A DNA stretch of 64,000 bases from Azorinus chamasolen (Eukaryota; Mollusca; Bivalvia; Cardiida; Solecurtidae): NCBI GenBank assembly GCA_963576725.1, contig OY755241.1, forward strand, positions 77,977,003 to 78,041,002, in the 5' to 3' direction. The notes under the pieces were generated by a model. That model was not told where the DNA came from, searched no databases, and saw only the letters and a list, made by a program, of their open reading frames with translations. Made by a program: the position numbers and the translations under genes. Shown here one piece after another: positions 8,940 through 21,310 of this stretch; positions within the stretch are counted from its first letter, which is position 1; each line of letters starts with the position of its first letter.

Positions 8940-9215
8940 TTGCTACTTTAATCCTTTCCTTTACATAAACGCCTTTCACACTTTTGTAAACCGAATAGAA
9001 GCCGTCTGATCAGGGTCTACTTTGTTTGAGTATGCAATTATAATAGACCCGACTCAACAGTTTCTACCAACACCAAAAGTTCCAATAAGCTTATAAATAT
9101 TCATGATATCATTACATTTGTATTTCTTACATGAATATTCAACAGGGAAACAGTTAAAACTGTTACCTGGCATACAGATGGATAGTGATACTAATGTGAG
9201 AGTCTTCTTTAGAAA
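8940..9215 (+). mobile_element. Family F-like hairpin MITE, decayed
   Basis: It starts 'ttaatcctttcctttacata' and holds a reduced palindrome ('gtaaaccgaatagaagccgt', 'gatcagggtctactttgttt'). The block 'tttcttacatgaatattcaa' is also found near 10725 and 22095. It seems to end within 'aacagggaaacagttaaaac'. Confidence 0.45.
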
Positions 9216-9599
9216 GGTTTTACTGTAAATATAAATATATGCAAGTGGATTGGTACAATATGTACATGTACACTAACATATACAGTAATGAATCTGGTTA
9301 GACAGTGATAAATGAGTATCGTTGGCTTTACACACTAATGGTCTATTTTTAGATCTGATGACTAAGTATTATACCCGAGACAGACACGTAGGTTACGTCA
9401 TACTTACAATTAGGGGTTTCTAGAGAAAATAAATAAAACTTAGCTGATTCAAATGCTTACTAGAACTTGACACAAGCAACACTCATTAATAAAAAAAAAG
9501 TGCAATATATTGTGTTAAATCGCTTTGAAACTAAACGTTGCTCTAAACTACTGGTACAATTTGAACACAAAAATATGCATTTGTATTATATATATTAAA

Positions 9600-10451
9600 T
9601 AAACTGATCGTGAGTCGGACACCTATTCCACTTGTCCTCGTGTCAAACGTCTGTGCGTTCAGCTAGACACTTCCGGTGTTCACTGGTACCTGGCCTGATC
9701 TCTTTTAAGCTCTTCTAGCGCTTTATATGCATCACACACACACATGTAACAGGGCCAAAAAGTATGGAAAGATAGGTAACCCTAATTCGATCGTGACTGG
9801 GACACTTTCGATATTGAGTCGGACGATTTCAATTTCTTGAAATATTCATTGTGATACGTTCAGTAAGCTCTGAATTGTGAGATTTCATAGTATTTATTAT
9901 ATGTCATAAAAAAGATAGACCCTAAATATACATCTAGAATCTACTATAAATATCGTAGAATGGCATATGATTTCCCTGCTGTTCAATAATAGGAGATGAC
10001 CCACCAGGTACAGAGTGTATATAAACGTTACAGTGTCCGACTCAAAATCAGTTTGACATATTATATATTATTAGAGAGCGTGGCACTTTTTGTTTACTAA
10101 AAACCTGAATAACAGATGTCTTTTAAATGTATATTTATTTTTCTTCAACAAAAACATGATTTCCACCATTTGTAACACTCGTATAATGTCGCAATTGCTC
10201 AAGAAACTAAAACCGAATGCGGTTTTCTCTGACTTTGACATTTAAAAGTTGGTGCTTTTGGATGGTTTCTTAGCGTTGTTGTTGTGAAGAATGCATGCAA
10301 GTAATTGAGTTAAAGGTAGGTAACTCTGATGAGAATAAGCATTAAGGTACCCGGCAAAGTAAATATTATGCTAGTTACACTGCTTTCAAGCAGTGTATAA
10401 AGGGTTGAAAAATGTCCGACTCTTAATCGTGTCCGACTCACGATCAGTTTA
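9600..10451. mobile_element. 850-bp element with 22-23 bp perfect inverted ends
   Basis: The ends TAAACTGATCGTGAGTCGGA-CAC (9600-9622) and GTG-TCCGACTCACGATCAGTTTA (10429-10451) are exact inverted repeats. The key motif GTGAGTCGGACAC also recurs inside as diverged copies near 9790-9830 ('cgtgactgggacact', 'attgagtcggac') and at 10026-10050 ('gtgtccgactcaaaatcagt'). The interior is AT-rich with no convincing coding sequence. The outermost TA may be either target duplication or element. I cannot assign a superfamily. Confidence 0.75.
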
Positions 10452-11955
10452 CCCTATACTCTAAATTAATCATAACATGCTTTTGTGTCTATTAAAGCTT
10501 CTTTTAAATGATTGTTATCAAGTGAAATAAAATGTGACATATATACTGTATTAACCTTCTACATTTAGTCGACACTTGACTTGTATTTGCAAACAGTTTG
10601 CACAGGTGGGTGATCAGGATCCACACTCATACTCGCTCAATAGATGTTTATATATAGACATGCTTCTAATTTCTACTATGGCCAAAATAATATCTTAGTT
10701 ATATTCATGATGTCATTATTTCTTACATGAATATTCATGAAGTAAAGGGTCAATTAATGATGTCATGTCCAAAGCTGATGCAAAAACAGAAGCATAACAT
10801 CAAAGTTATACGAAGGCTACCTATAATCCTACATTTTTTGTTCAACTAATTCTTACACATAACATTTATTTTTCCATGTTCAGCACTCCTTTATTTTGAA
10901 TAAATGTTGTCTGCGTACAAATTGAAGTTAGACTGTTTTTATTTTTATTTACTAAGTAGATCCAAACATGTACATACAATTACGGTAGTTGTTTGAAACC
11001 TGATGAAACTCAAATTCAGAACTACAGTCTGAAGTAGAGCTGTAATCTGGGAAAGACATTCGCACAAATTGCTACCTTCTTTTGCTTTTACACGACATAA
11101 ACGTCTTGAGCAAAAGACAGTGTCGGCGACTCGGCGGTTACACGATACATAGAAGAGGCTCTATTTTCACAGTTGTTATTCACACTGGAATATAATTTGA
11201 TTGAATATGTGTTGAAAACCATCTATGTTTAATACTTTGATACGCCGATAGAACCCCGTATTTTACGGTTTTACTTCTTGTAAGACTTAGACTTGTGTTG
11301 AGGTTGGGTACCATAGTCAAAACACGCTGTTCGATGCGAGATACATGTGTATATGGGAATTCCGAATTTCATTGGTTGGTTATTTTAGATTTCTTTGACC
11401 TTGTCCTTTATGAAACTTCCTATTTCTATTTTGAGTACGGGTCAAACGGAAATGACCGAATGCGACGCAAAAGGCAGTTTCGATTGAATGAAGATGTAGG
11501 TCTATATGCTAATCAGTTACGAATGTGTATAAAAATGTAATCGGAAACCTCGGCTATATTCTTTTTGCTTTAGAACGCCAAGGTGTTGCGAAAACTACGG
11601 TAAAATATTCGTTCGCGTCTTCTTTGGAGTTTATTAAAAATTCTGTATCTGTATCTATATGTAGAATCCTATTTAGTCTTTTTCTTTGTGTGGATTAGTA
11701 GTAATTATCTCACAGCGAATTATTATTAAATACAGTAAACAAATACATGAACATTTTACAACCAAATTAGTGCAGACTTGAAGAAAACTATTTTGTCTTG
11801 CGCGTGTTCACTAGACAAGCGAACTCGTTGCCGTAAAGAGACCGATTGCTATATGGCTCCGAAAGCCATAAAAATGTTTTTCTGAGTAAATAATACAGAA
11901 AAATTAAGGATTACATAATCTGTCAGAAACATGTATCCAAGTTGAGTCACTGCAT
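10452..11955. other. AT-rich non-coding stretch
   Basis: I see no supported gene here. The longest open frames are short and unlike any family I know. A block near 10700-10745 ('tcattatttcttacatgaat') is shared with the family F-like copies near 9100 and 22095. Confidence 0.5.
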
Positions 11956-11969
11956 AAAGTACACCAATG

Positions 11970-12073
11970 GTATTCACGTTGCTTTGGCATTGGTATCGGA
12001 ATCGTTGAGAATCGGAATCGTTTACTTGCAATCAATTCGGAATCGGTTAAATCTTGTAGGTGCCCACCCCTAG
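11970..12073 (-). mobile_element. Terminus of a probable hAT element
   Basis: On the minus strand the sequence reads TAGGGGTGGGCACC and then repeated CGATTCCGATTC-like words. A YAGGGGTGGGCA end with short subterminal repeats is common among hAT families. Only this one end is visible and no partner was found. Confidence 0.4.
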
Positions 12074-12179
12074 TTATACTAGAGAATGATATCAAAGTAA
12101 GTGTATCGCAAAAATCTATTGCAAAATATTGCAATATAAGTTTAGCATCACAAAGGCAACATTCTGGTATTATCGTTTA

Positions 12180-14690
12180 TCACAGAGCTAGACTGGATAA
12201 AGAAATTACAAACACCTTTTCCTTTAGGCCTTAATGATAACATTTTCCAAAGCGGCAACATTTCTAAAGATCCAAGCATCGATATTTTCTCTATATTTTC
12301 TATTCGAAAACGTAAAAGTAGATCACATGGCAGACGTAGAAATGGTAATATTAAGCGTAAATTACGTCGTAATATGTCTATTCATGATTTACATACCATT
12401 CTAAAACAAACTGGTAAACATTCTATGTTATCTTGTTTATCGTCTTTACCCTTTTCCTGTCTTAAGTCCATATACGAAGAGGCTGATAAAATCTATATGC
12501 GTACAAATCCGTTCATTAATACTGCCTCACTTATACAAAGTTACACACAGCATGTTCTTCGTCCACGTATTGATAAAGAATCTGAACATAAAAGACATTT
12601 TCTGAAACTTCAGTTCCTAAATAAAGGTATCGATTTTATTGATATTCAAAGTATGTTTCGTGATAAGAATGTAATCGATACTATTCCAAAATATTTCATC
12701 AACTCTGAATCACCTATCATCTGTTATAAATATAATAAAACTATTAGAAATGTTATTCTTAACTACAATAAAATTGTCTCTGACTTAAATATTGATGTTA
12801 ATACCCCTATTTCTTGAGATTGTAGCATTTCTAGCTTTTGCTATAAGCCAGTTGGTCATGTCATTACTGGTAATTTTGATATCATTAAGGATAAGCGTCT
12901 CAGGACCCTCCTAACTAAAGGACCTAAATATAGATTAACTTCCCTTATTGATTTTGACGATTGTCGAACTCATATTGCGGAAGCTATTCAAGAATTCTGC
13001 ATCAAATGGTGTCGACGAGAACATGCTGATGTTAATGCCCTTTCGGATTGGAAGAAATGTATTTTCGATATTATTGATACACGTTTTACTTTTTACAAAT
13101 CAAATTACCATCTTTTACCTAGAGTTACATTTTGCTATTTGAAGAAAAACATTTCTAATTTTCATTCAGATTATGTTCTTGTTCCTGCTGACAAGGCATC
13201 AAACAATGTAATTATTATTTGAAGATTGTATTATGTTGATGTTTTAAAGAAGGAGCTAACTGATTCAAATACTTATATAAAAGTTCAAACATCTGAAAAA
13301 GATATAGTCTCGGAACATGTAAAAATGTGCAATAATTTTAAGCCTGATCCTAACATAAAACAACATAAACTTTCTACTTTGTACTGGATTCCGAAACTAC
13401 ATAAAAACCCTTCTAAGACGCGTTTTATTGCCAACTCTAGCTGTTGTACCACTACTAAATTATCTATACTTTTGACGTCCTGTCTTACTACGATCAAAGA
13501 ACATGTAAAACGCTACTGTGATAAAATATATGAAAATTCTGGTGTAAATGTTTTTTTTGGTCCATAAAAAATTCAAATGATGTTTTAACAAAACTTGAAA
13601 ATGAACAGTATAACATTTCTTTCCTGAGCTCTTATGATTTCTCTACACTCTATACTACTCTACCTCACCATCTTATAAAGGATAAACTTATTAAATTAAT
13701 AGTAAAAAACCTTTGCCAGAGAAAACAAAATGTTCATTGCTTGTAATGTTCAACGCTCATTCTTTTCGAATTCAGAAGTTGAACATTACACGATGTGGAC
13801 TTGCCTAGATGTTTGTAGATCTCTTACCTTTCTTTTAGATAATATATTTGTGCGTTATGGGGATACCATATATCGTCAAGTTGTTGGTATACCCATGGGT
13901 ACAAATTGTGCTCCTCTTGTTGCAGATTTGTTTTTGTATTGCTATATTTTATGCTTAGTCTAAAACCTGATACACAGACCGATATTGTTAATGCTTTTAA
14001 TAAAACTTCAAGGTATTTAGACGATATTTTGAATTTAGATAATCCTTATTTTGATACTATGATTTCTTCAATTTACCCAAAAGAACTGTCTTTAAACAGA
14101 GCTAATCAATCTGACATTAAAGCTTCATTTTTAGATTTGAATCTTTCAATTACAAATGATAAAGTTTCGTCCAAAATATACGATAAAAGAGAAGATTTTA
14201 ATTTTAAAATTGTTAAGTATTCTTTTCTAGATGGAGATGTGCCACGTTCTACATCTTATGGGGTTTATATTTCTCAACTTATTAGGTTTGCCCGAGCCTG
14301 TTCTTTGCTTGAAGATTTTAACAGACTTAATTTAGTTATAACTGATAAACTTCTTAAGCAAGGTTACAGATATCACAAACTTCGGAAAACTTTTTCTTAA
14401 TTTTAGTATCGAAATTTACCTCTCATTAGTAAATATAATTGCAATCTACGGACGTTACTGCGACAAGGCATTTCTCAACCAGAATTTTATGGGGATGTTA
14501 TCTACAAACTTAGGAAAATTCGGGGCCATATCCATTTTCATGATTTGTTTATAAAACGCATTAAAACATTTAAAAAGAAAGGTTATGATCCTATTATATT
14601 GCAACGCACTGCATGTTTGGTTATCGACCCTTTTACAGTCGATAGCTACGCTTCCCTCTTTGCTTGCGCGATGACAGGCCGAGGATAGTA
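12180..14690 (+). pseudogene. Decayed Penelope-like reverse transcriptase
   Basis: The translation, read across frames, follows one protein in order. A basic N-terminal region (12.2-12.8 kb) comes first. The RT finger block WIPKLHKNPSKTRFIA (about 13380) follows, then GIPMGTNCAPLVADLFL (about 13890) and the catalytic SRYLDDIL (about 14010). A long C-terminal domain ends in ACLVIDPFTVDSYASLFACA. The PKLHK motif, the GIPMG motif and the one-piece RT with YLDD are features of Penelope-like elements. It is broken by in-frame TGA codons at 12815-12817 and near 13220, a frameshift in the T-run near 13553, another near 13710, a small deletion near 13945 and a stop at 14398. The subclade is uncertain. 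Confidence 0.8.
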
Positions 14691-15262
14691 CTCTATGATG
14701 GTATACTCTTAAACTTGGATACAGGATGAGCTTACCAGACTCATGTATTACTTTTTCCCTGTCGTGTCCTTAACGGCTTACCTGCAGGTGCTCTGACTTC
14801 AGCAAAGTCATTGAGTACATATTTGACGGATTGTCACAGTTATTATGCTATGTTTTACATGTCCTGTGTTCACCGTCGTCTATGTTGTGGGTAAGTCCAG
14901 CGGGGATACATTTATTTACACTATTTGTAAAGCTTTGGTGACTTTGAGAGAAGTGTGAGGTTAGGACGTCCGTAAACCGGTTTAAACCCCCAGTGGGTTT
15001 TTTGCTACTGACCGTGCCAAGGCGGTACTCTGTCACCCTTCTTTTGTTTGCCTTGCGTCTTTGTGCTTGTGATTTTTTCATGTGTGGAACGTTTGTCTCT
15101 GGTTCTTGTGTGTCTTTTGGTGTTTTCTGTGTTCATTTCGTGTGTGAGTGTGCGTTTGGGTGTGTGTGTGTGTGTGTGTCATGCTGTCTATCGGTGTTTT
15201 TGTGGTGGTTGCGTCTTGTATGTGGCTTTGCCTGCTTGACTTTACTACTTTTCCATGTTAAT
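14691..15262 (+). repeat. Penelope 3' tail, subfamily 1
   Basis: This follows the pseudogene directly. It contains 'gtactctatgatgg', then 'acatttatttacactatttg', the landmark 'aaaccggtttaaaccccc', and 'ctgaccgtgccaaggcggta'. A GT-rich stretch ending 'gcctgcttgactttactact' and TTT closes it. The same order occurs after the second Penelope fragment (27000-27492), which shows that the tail belongs to the element. Open frames here are artefacts of the GT-rich sequence. Confidence 0.75.
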
Positions 15263-15867
15263 CTCAGTCATTTATAATTGAGGAGGTATGACCTTTTAGA
15301 TATTGCTTTTCACTAAACAATAGTGTTGAAATCCACATTGACATCAGCATTAAGCATTAATAGATGTACATGTATATCTGGTTATCATGAGTTTTTCGTC
15401 TGTTATTTGATACAACTATATATTTATGCCCAACTCCTGAAGTGAGGGACATTTCTATGTTCTCTATGACTACATATTTTTTTTAAATACTTGACACATG
15501 TTAAACATCACAGGATTATTAATAATAATATAGTGTCCAATCTGGGATGTTTGTTGTGAGGTAATGCAGTATTAGGCAAATTATTGGCTTTTGTGAAAAA
15601 AATTATGTTCAACTTGTGTTCCACTTAACATTAAAAGTATTTGATCTAATGCCTGCTTACCTATATAAAGTAGACAACTAGACATACCCCTGTGTTACGT
15701 TTGCTATTTGCATAGGAAAAGATTTGTAATACAGTGTACTTTGAGCAGGATAAAATGTCAGTCGTTTGTACGTATCAGTAATTGTGAACAAGCTGTCTTC
15801 AAAACCAAAGTTTGTCTCTATTCAATCTTATATTTCTTCAAATTTTGAAATCACTATATTTTTATCT
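15263..15867. other. AT-rich non-coding spacer
   Basis: No coding or repeat structure stands out between the Penelope tail and the next MITE. Confidence 0.5.
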
Positions 15868-16107
15868 TTAACCCTTTTCCTCATAGAAATGTTTTTCCTA
15901 CCTTTGAAAACAGGGTAGATCCAGATCAGAAAGCTCTTATAGCAGCCGTCTAATCAGGTTCTGTTTGCTTATGGAATTTGATAGATCTGTTTCTTTTATA
16001 AAATGGCTACAATATTCCACTTTCCACATTTCATTATAACTTGTTTGTCCATGAATAATTAGTGGGTATTGAAATTTGGAATAAACATAGAACAGGGAAA
16101 GGGTTAA
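15868..16107 (-). mobile_element. TTAA hairpin MITE, family A, full length (240 bp)
   Basis: TTAA occurs at 15868-15871 and 16104-16107, with ends CCCTTTTCCTCATAG and 'catagaacagggaaaggg'. In minus orientation it has the palindrome near 15940 and the body blocks 'tgtccatgaataattagtgg' and 'aaatggctacaatattccac'. Confidence 0.75.
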
Positions 16108-16678
16108 GGAAAGTAATCTTAAAAAGCGCAACATGTTCCCCTCATTTTAACACCATACTTTTCAAGATGGAATATTTTATGTTTTGGGATATTCTTTTTG
16201 CTCTGTCTTTGGTTGGTTGGTTTGCCCCAAACGTTAACATTGGCGATAAATTTGTAGCCATTGCACATACATACTTCAAACTTGGAATGTATATGTAACT
16301 TATGGAGGCAGACATTTTTAGGGTGACTAATTAAGGTCAAGGTCATACATCAATATCAAAGGTCAAATTACAGGTCAATTTTAGATTGGTGATAACTTTG
16401 TCGCCGTTCAACAAACATACTCTTTTTTCTGTATTTTACTGTAACAAAATTACCCAGAAAAGGCGCGTTGTTTATATTAAATCAAAGCGAATAAGTTTAA
16501 GGGATGGAAATGTTTTCCTGACAGGCTTTGGCATATAAAATTTTATAGATATACACAAATTTTGGAGTCATATATAATTTGGTAAGTATCATTCAGAATT
16601 ATTCAAATATATGGACTCACTACTATAGCTTTCAGTAAATGAACTTAATCATAGTTTAGTAATCATAATATATTTCAG

Positions 16679-17238
16679 GTGAATTGAGGATTTCATCTGT
16701 GACAAGAAAGCTAAGCTTTCTGCAAATTGAGAAAACTTTAAAGGATCAATGCAAATGTGGCAAAGACTGTTTGCAAATATGGTTCATGCATTGAGGAGAG
16801 ATTTTTGGAACAGCAGAAGAAGTGTCGGAATGACTTTGATTGTGGAAAGTATTAAGAACTCAACTATTCATGGACAATTTAGATACATTGACATTAAGCA
16901 GAAACCCATCTGCTGCAAATCGTATCTACAACTCTTAGACATTAATCAGAATACTTTTACTAAAGCACTAGCCATTGCAGCAAAGAATGATGTTTCAACT
17001 GGTTCCAAAAAACTAAGGGATGCTAATGCTCAGACATTGACACTGATGGTATGGCTGGAAGAGTATTTTAAGTACCATGGAGAAAGAATGCCAAACAAAA
17101 AAAGTTGTTGTGCTTCCTTATGGCACACGACAGTCTGCTGTGTATGGACAATACCATGCGGAAAACAAATTCAGCGTTGGAAGATCCCACTTTTACAAAA
17201 TTTAGAAGGATCATTTCCCACACGTGAATGATAGAAAG
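16679..17238 (+). pseudogene. Exon of a decaying spliced gene (uncharacterised family)
   Basis: A good acceptor ('taatatatttcag') precedes 16679 and a donor (GTACTA) follows 17238. Reading across frames gives a cysteine pair motif CKCGKDCLQ (about 16748), then FWNSRR, a long helical stretch with KLRDANAQTLTLMVWLEEYF, GERMPN, and finally GTRQSAVYGQYH, FSVGRSHFYKI and HFPHVND. The reading needs a frameshift near 16790, another in the A-run near 17100, and has TAG (about 17196) where a Trp would fit. The layout resembles an uncharacterised family predicted in many marine invertebrates, but I cannot name a function. Related downstream exons lie at 21460 and 22763. Confidence 0.6.
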
Positions 17239-17356
17239 GTACTACATTTCATAATTTAGATTATTCTTTACATTTTTTGTAGCATAACGATTTTCTATAC
17301 CTTTTCCGGGGCATCCCTTGGCTTTTTTTCTCTTTTTGCTATCACTTTCGCCAATA

Positions 17357-17680
17357 GAGGATCTGTCGCGAGTTGTCTTTTAAGATCACATGTTCCTTAA
17401 TGAGCCTTAGAAAATGTTATTGGCGAGCTTAATAACATTTTCTTGGTGAGTTTAGAACAAGTGATCTTAAAGACAACGAGCATCAGATTTTTTTTCTCAC
17501 ATAACCAAAACAGTGTAGATCTAGATCTATTTTCGCCCTTTTAAGTAAACATGTAAACACCAGTGTTCCCCAGTTTAACGTCATATATGACGTCATATAT
17601 ATTCTAAAGTGATCTTACACGTGTTACTGATAAGAGAATCTTAACCCGTTGTTCTAACCCAGAGATAAGGGAAGTTATAA
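17357..17680 (+). mobile_element. Fold-back MITE, family E
   Basis: The first part is a hairpin: 'gttgtcttttaagatcacat' to 'agtgatcttaaagacaac', with an inner pair AAAATGTTATT/AATAACATTTT. Next come a short palindrome TGACGTCATATA and the end 'cccgttgttctaacccagag'. The same element lies inverted at 43905-44222. Two independent copies with the same boundaries support a mobile element. Confidence 0.7.
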
Positions 17681-17943
17681 GAATCTTTTTCACCAATTTG
17701 GATTTGTTGGAACTACAGTTAGAGCCATATTTATTATTCAGTTTCCACGCAATGAAACCTTTGTTTATTAATGAAACTTAGTTTGTTACATCAAACAGGC
17801 CCATTACACATTCAGCATTTAGTAATAATTAAAACTCAATAGGCTTACATATCTTTATGTTTTGAGTACATGTATGAAACTCAGAGACTCTCATTTAAAC
17901 TTTGCAATTATATTAGAAATAGCTCAAGGAATGTATCCCTTCT

Positions 17944-18180
17944 TTAGCTCACCAGAGCACAAAGTGCTCAGGGTGAGCTTTTGTGATGGCCCGATGTCCG
18001 TCATCCGTCGGCGTTCGCCGTCAACAATTTGAACCTTAAAAAAACCTTCTCCTTCTGAATCTACAGGGTTCTAAGCTTTCATCTTTGGCACATAGCTTCA
18101 TGTTCAGATCCTCTATAAAAGTTATATCTGGGTCTGCTATGTTTGTAAAGGTTTAAAAAGGTGAAGAGCACAATAATTCA
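17944..18180 (+). mobile_element. 5' end of tandem-core element 3
   Basis: TTTAGCTCACCAGAGCACAA forms a hairpin with 'gtgctcagggtgagct'. It is followed by 'gatgtccgtcatccgtcggc' and 'caacaatttgaacctt', then the start of a core unit ('ctgaatctacagggttc', 'tttggcacatagcttcat'). The element is cut off after about 240 bp. It matches the longer copy at 45896. Confidence 0.65.
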
Positions 18181-18390
18181 TATTTACACAGTTGAGCAAC
18201 AAAGGGTTTCATATTTGTTCTGGTTTTAATATACTATAAACATACATTTCAGACAAACACATTTACGAAGTGAACAACATGCTCTTTTATTGAAAGATAA
18301 CTAGCCAAAACATATGTACAGACCAGAGCACTATACCGGCGCAAGAAGGATGAACACAACCAGAGACAAATGTAATATATCTTAAACTAT

Positions 18391-18740
18391 TAAAAGTACA
18401 AAAATGAGTCATGCAGGAAATACCACATACAGAACAAACACTCGCCCGAACAGCAACACAAGGAAACAGCAAATGTACATGGGTAGAAAAAACAACAAGA
18501 GACGCACAAAGACAAAACAAACATACAATAGGAGGAAGATGGAAGTACCGCCTTGGAACGGTCAGTGACCAAAGTCACCGGGGGTTTAAACCGGTTTATG
18601 GGCGCCCAACCTCACCCTTATTCCATCCCCATCCTAAAAGACAAACAGTGTAAATAAACGTATCCCCTCTCCGACTAATCTACAACAACCGCGACAGCAA
18701 ATACAGTAGTAAAGTGCATGTATAACAAAAAAAACATTTA
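18391..18740 (-). repeat. Orphan Penelope 3' tail, subfamily 2
   Basis: Read on the minus strand it contains the landmarks 'aaaccggtttaaaccccc', 'tgaccgttccaaggcggtac', and the end 'cctgcatgactcatttttgt' ACTTTT. It matches the tail after the second Penelope fragment. No coding part is attached, so it is a strongly 5'-truncated insertion. Confidence 0.75.
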
Positions 18741-19199
18741 AGTTTGTTTAAATACAGGGTATATGTATGATGGAGGCACATCTTTGTTCTATTTGTGTCA
18801 TTTGATCTATTATATAAAGTAAATTGGACATGTTTCAGAATTGCTCTTATAAATTTAGAAGTTCAGCAGGGTCCAGTATGATTTTCCAAATACATTTACA
18901 TCATAATCTCGGCCCGATACTGCAACATGTCCTGTTAAGATTACAATATTCTTTGTCTATACATGTATATGAAAGCAGAGAAAGTCCTGTTTGAATACTA
19001 ATTTGTAAAACCCTTGTACAATGGTTTGGCAATTTTCAACTTATTTCGAACAACTGTTAAACATAACCTTGATTTGTTTCTAATAAGGTTGAGGTAGAGG
19101 TTAACACTATCTTTCATACATTTGCAAACCTAATAGACCCAGCCATACGATTAAGTTCTTGTTGTTAATGGCATTGTATAAATGTCATTCTACAGTTTC

Positions 19200-19410
19200 T
19201 GTTATTAAAGGTAAAAAGTCCTGGGTCCATGCTTATAAAACGTTTAGTTGAGTCTGAGTTCGTTCAAGTTTTTGATTGGTCAGATTTGAGCATTTGGCTC
19301 AAATCTGACCAATCAAAAGCTTGAGAACGAAAAATCTGACCAATCAAAAGCTTGAGAACGAAACTCAGACTCACATAAAAGCTTTATAAGCAGGGACCCA
19401 GGTTTTGTTC
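19200..19410. mobile_element. Fold-back element with CCTGGGTCC ends
   Basis: The ends 'cctgggtccatgcttataaa' and 'tttataagcagggacccagg' are inverted. The inside pairs 'tgagtctgagttcgttc' with 'gaacgaaactcagactca', and 'gattggtcagatttgagc' with 'gctcaaatctgaccaatc'. An inner block, 'tctgaccaatcaaaagcttg', is duplicated in tandem. There is no coding sequence. Confidence 0.7.
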
Positions 19411-19574
19411 CATTATAAACATACAGCTAATGAATACTCACACTCTTAATGTTTAAACTCAATACGAAATGTAACCATTTGCCTCATAGATAACTATTTA
19501 ACAAATTATAACATGATGAATATTGACTAGCTGTAAGAATAATTAATATGGCATATATGAATGAATAAAGTTTT

Positions 19575-19805
19575 TATTCCCCCGCCTTTATCAACGGGAG
19601 CATTAAGTTTTACCCTTGTCCGTACGTCTGTACGTCCGTACATACGTAAGTCCGTCCTGTAAAATTTTCATCAAAGATTTATTCGCATGCGTATGCAGGA
19701 ATGAACCGATATTTGGTCTAAGGCATAATAATAGTGAGTTGTACCGTGTCTCCCCATTTCAGATCTGTTGTTCATCTACGTACTGTGTGCCGACACTTTG
19801 ATTGA
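19575..19805 (+). mobile_element. 5' end of a tandem-core-type element
   Basis: It begins TTATTCCCCCGCC, has a hairpin-prone region ('tatcaacggga'), and then a repetitive GTACGTCTGTACGTCCGTAC tract like that of elements 1 and 2. The remainder lacks tandem units. It is probably a truncated copy. Confidence 0.4.
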
Positions 19806-20185
19806 ATTTTGTTGATTATTTAAAGGCATTTGGAAAGGAATATTGATCCATTAACCACCATGCTGTGTATGTTGGGTACTTTATGGTGCCACACTGGGAA
19901 TTTCACTGCTGGATATCGATAGTCAATTATCAGGTTATAAGGTTTATGAAGCAGAATTATTGATAAAATATCTACAGGTAAATGAAATGATAGTTTGTGT
20001 TATTGTTATTTATCATTAATTTCTCTATAAACAATGCTATGTTTGTTTCAGCAGTTAATTTATGTGATTGATAAAAAGTATTTAATAGCGTTATTATCGT
20101 AATTATTTTAATAATTTTTATTATGCGAGTCATGTAAAATGGTCTTTATTGTTTGCATTTAGTTGAAATTTAGGTGATTGATAAA

Positions 20186-20645
20186 AGTACAAAAATGAGT
20201 CATGCAGGAAACACCACATACAGAACAAACAGTCGCCCGAACAGCAACACAAGGAAACAGCAAATGTACATAACTATAAAAACAACAAGAGACGCACAAA
20301 GACAAAACAAACATACAATAGGGGAAGATGGAAGCACCGCCTTGGAACGGTCAGTGACCAAAGTCACTGGGGGGTTAAACCGGTTTATGGGCGCCCAACC
20401 TCACACTTATTCCATCCCCACTTTAAAAGACAAACAGTGTAAATAAACGTATCCCCTCTCCGACTAATCTACAACAACCGCGACGGCAAATACAGTGGTA
20501 AAGTGCATGTATAACAAAAACATTTAAGTGAACAAACTGTATGCACCTATCGCTAGTGTACTCAATGATTGAGCTGCAAACAGAGTAACTGTATAAAAGT
20601 AATAAAGGGTACGACAAAAACGAAATAGTACAGATATCAGTCTTT
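20186..20645 (-). repeat. Orphan Penelope 3' tail, longer copy, subfamily 2
   Basis: On the minus strand it starts near 'gatatctgtactatttcg' and includes 'ctcaatcattgagtacacta', the ACCGGTTTA landmark and the usual end. It matches 27036-27492 over its whole length, so it is a Penelope 3' fragment truncated just after the coding region. Confidence 0.75.
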
Positions 20646-20839
20646 TTGTTTTAATACTATTAATTGTATTTATTAGAATTTGATGTTGAAAACAAATAAT
20701 GATTTTAGTTTATCAAATTATTTTCAATTAATAATTTCTGCATTGTGTTATGGCACAAGAGAAGCAAATGGTGTTTTACGAAAAACAAATGTGTGGATAT
20801 GGTAAGAAGCGTTTCCCTGTTTGCTTCGACAAAAACTGT

Positions 20840-21310
20840 AGAATCAGATCTATATCGTGTCAAAAGCAAACAGAGCAGACACTAATTAGACGGCTTCTAT
20901 AGGAGTCATGAAAAGAAGTTTCTGCTTTGACAAAAACTAAGATCAGATCTATATAGTGTCAAAAGCACAAATACCTATTGAATATTCACGGAAAAAAATA
21001 GTTTTAATGAAATATGGGAGGTGGAACATTGAAGACATTTCATAAAGATCTATCAAATCCCATTAGAAAAAAGCAGACCCTGATCAGACGGCTTCTATAA
21101 GAGTCGTCTGATCTGGGTCTACTTTGTTTGCTATTTCTATAAAGACAAGTTTTTGCTTTGGGTCTACTCTGTTTGCTAATGCGTAAGAACATGTTATTTC
21201 CGTACATTGATTGCACAGCGAAATACTTGTACACAGTGAAGATATATGTAATTATACAACAGGGCATGGGTAAAGAAGGAGAAATGTATTTTAAAATTCA
21301 GCAAGAGAAT
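20840..21310. mobile_element. Cluster of family A hairpin pieces
   Basis: Family A palindrome halves lie at 20865-20920 and in full at 21060-21135 ('aagcagaccctgatcagacg' / 'cgtctgatctgggtctactt'). Body blocks ('cctattgaatattcacgg', 'atgggaggtggaacattga') come before the second. Near 21206-21300 the sequence matches, inverted, the left part of the element at 52009-52259 ('acagggcatgggtaaagaag'). Confidence 0.55.

Noticed and set aside
14700..15262. Hammerhead ribozyme in the Penelope tail
   Set aside because: Penelope-like elements can carry hammerheads, but I found no CTGATGA and GAAA core here. A structure search would be needed to exclude a diverged one.
14993..15277. Cysteine-rich open frames on the plus strand (also 18287-18578, 24018-24367, 27307-27540, 60228-60572)
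   Set aside because: All lie in copies of the Penelope 3' tail; the Cys/Val-rich translation comes from GT-rich DNA and is not conserved as a protein.
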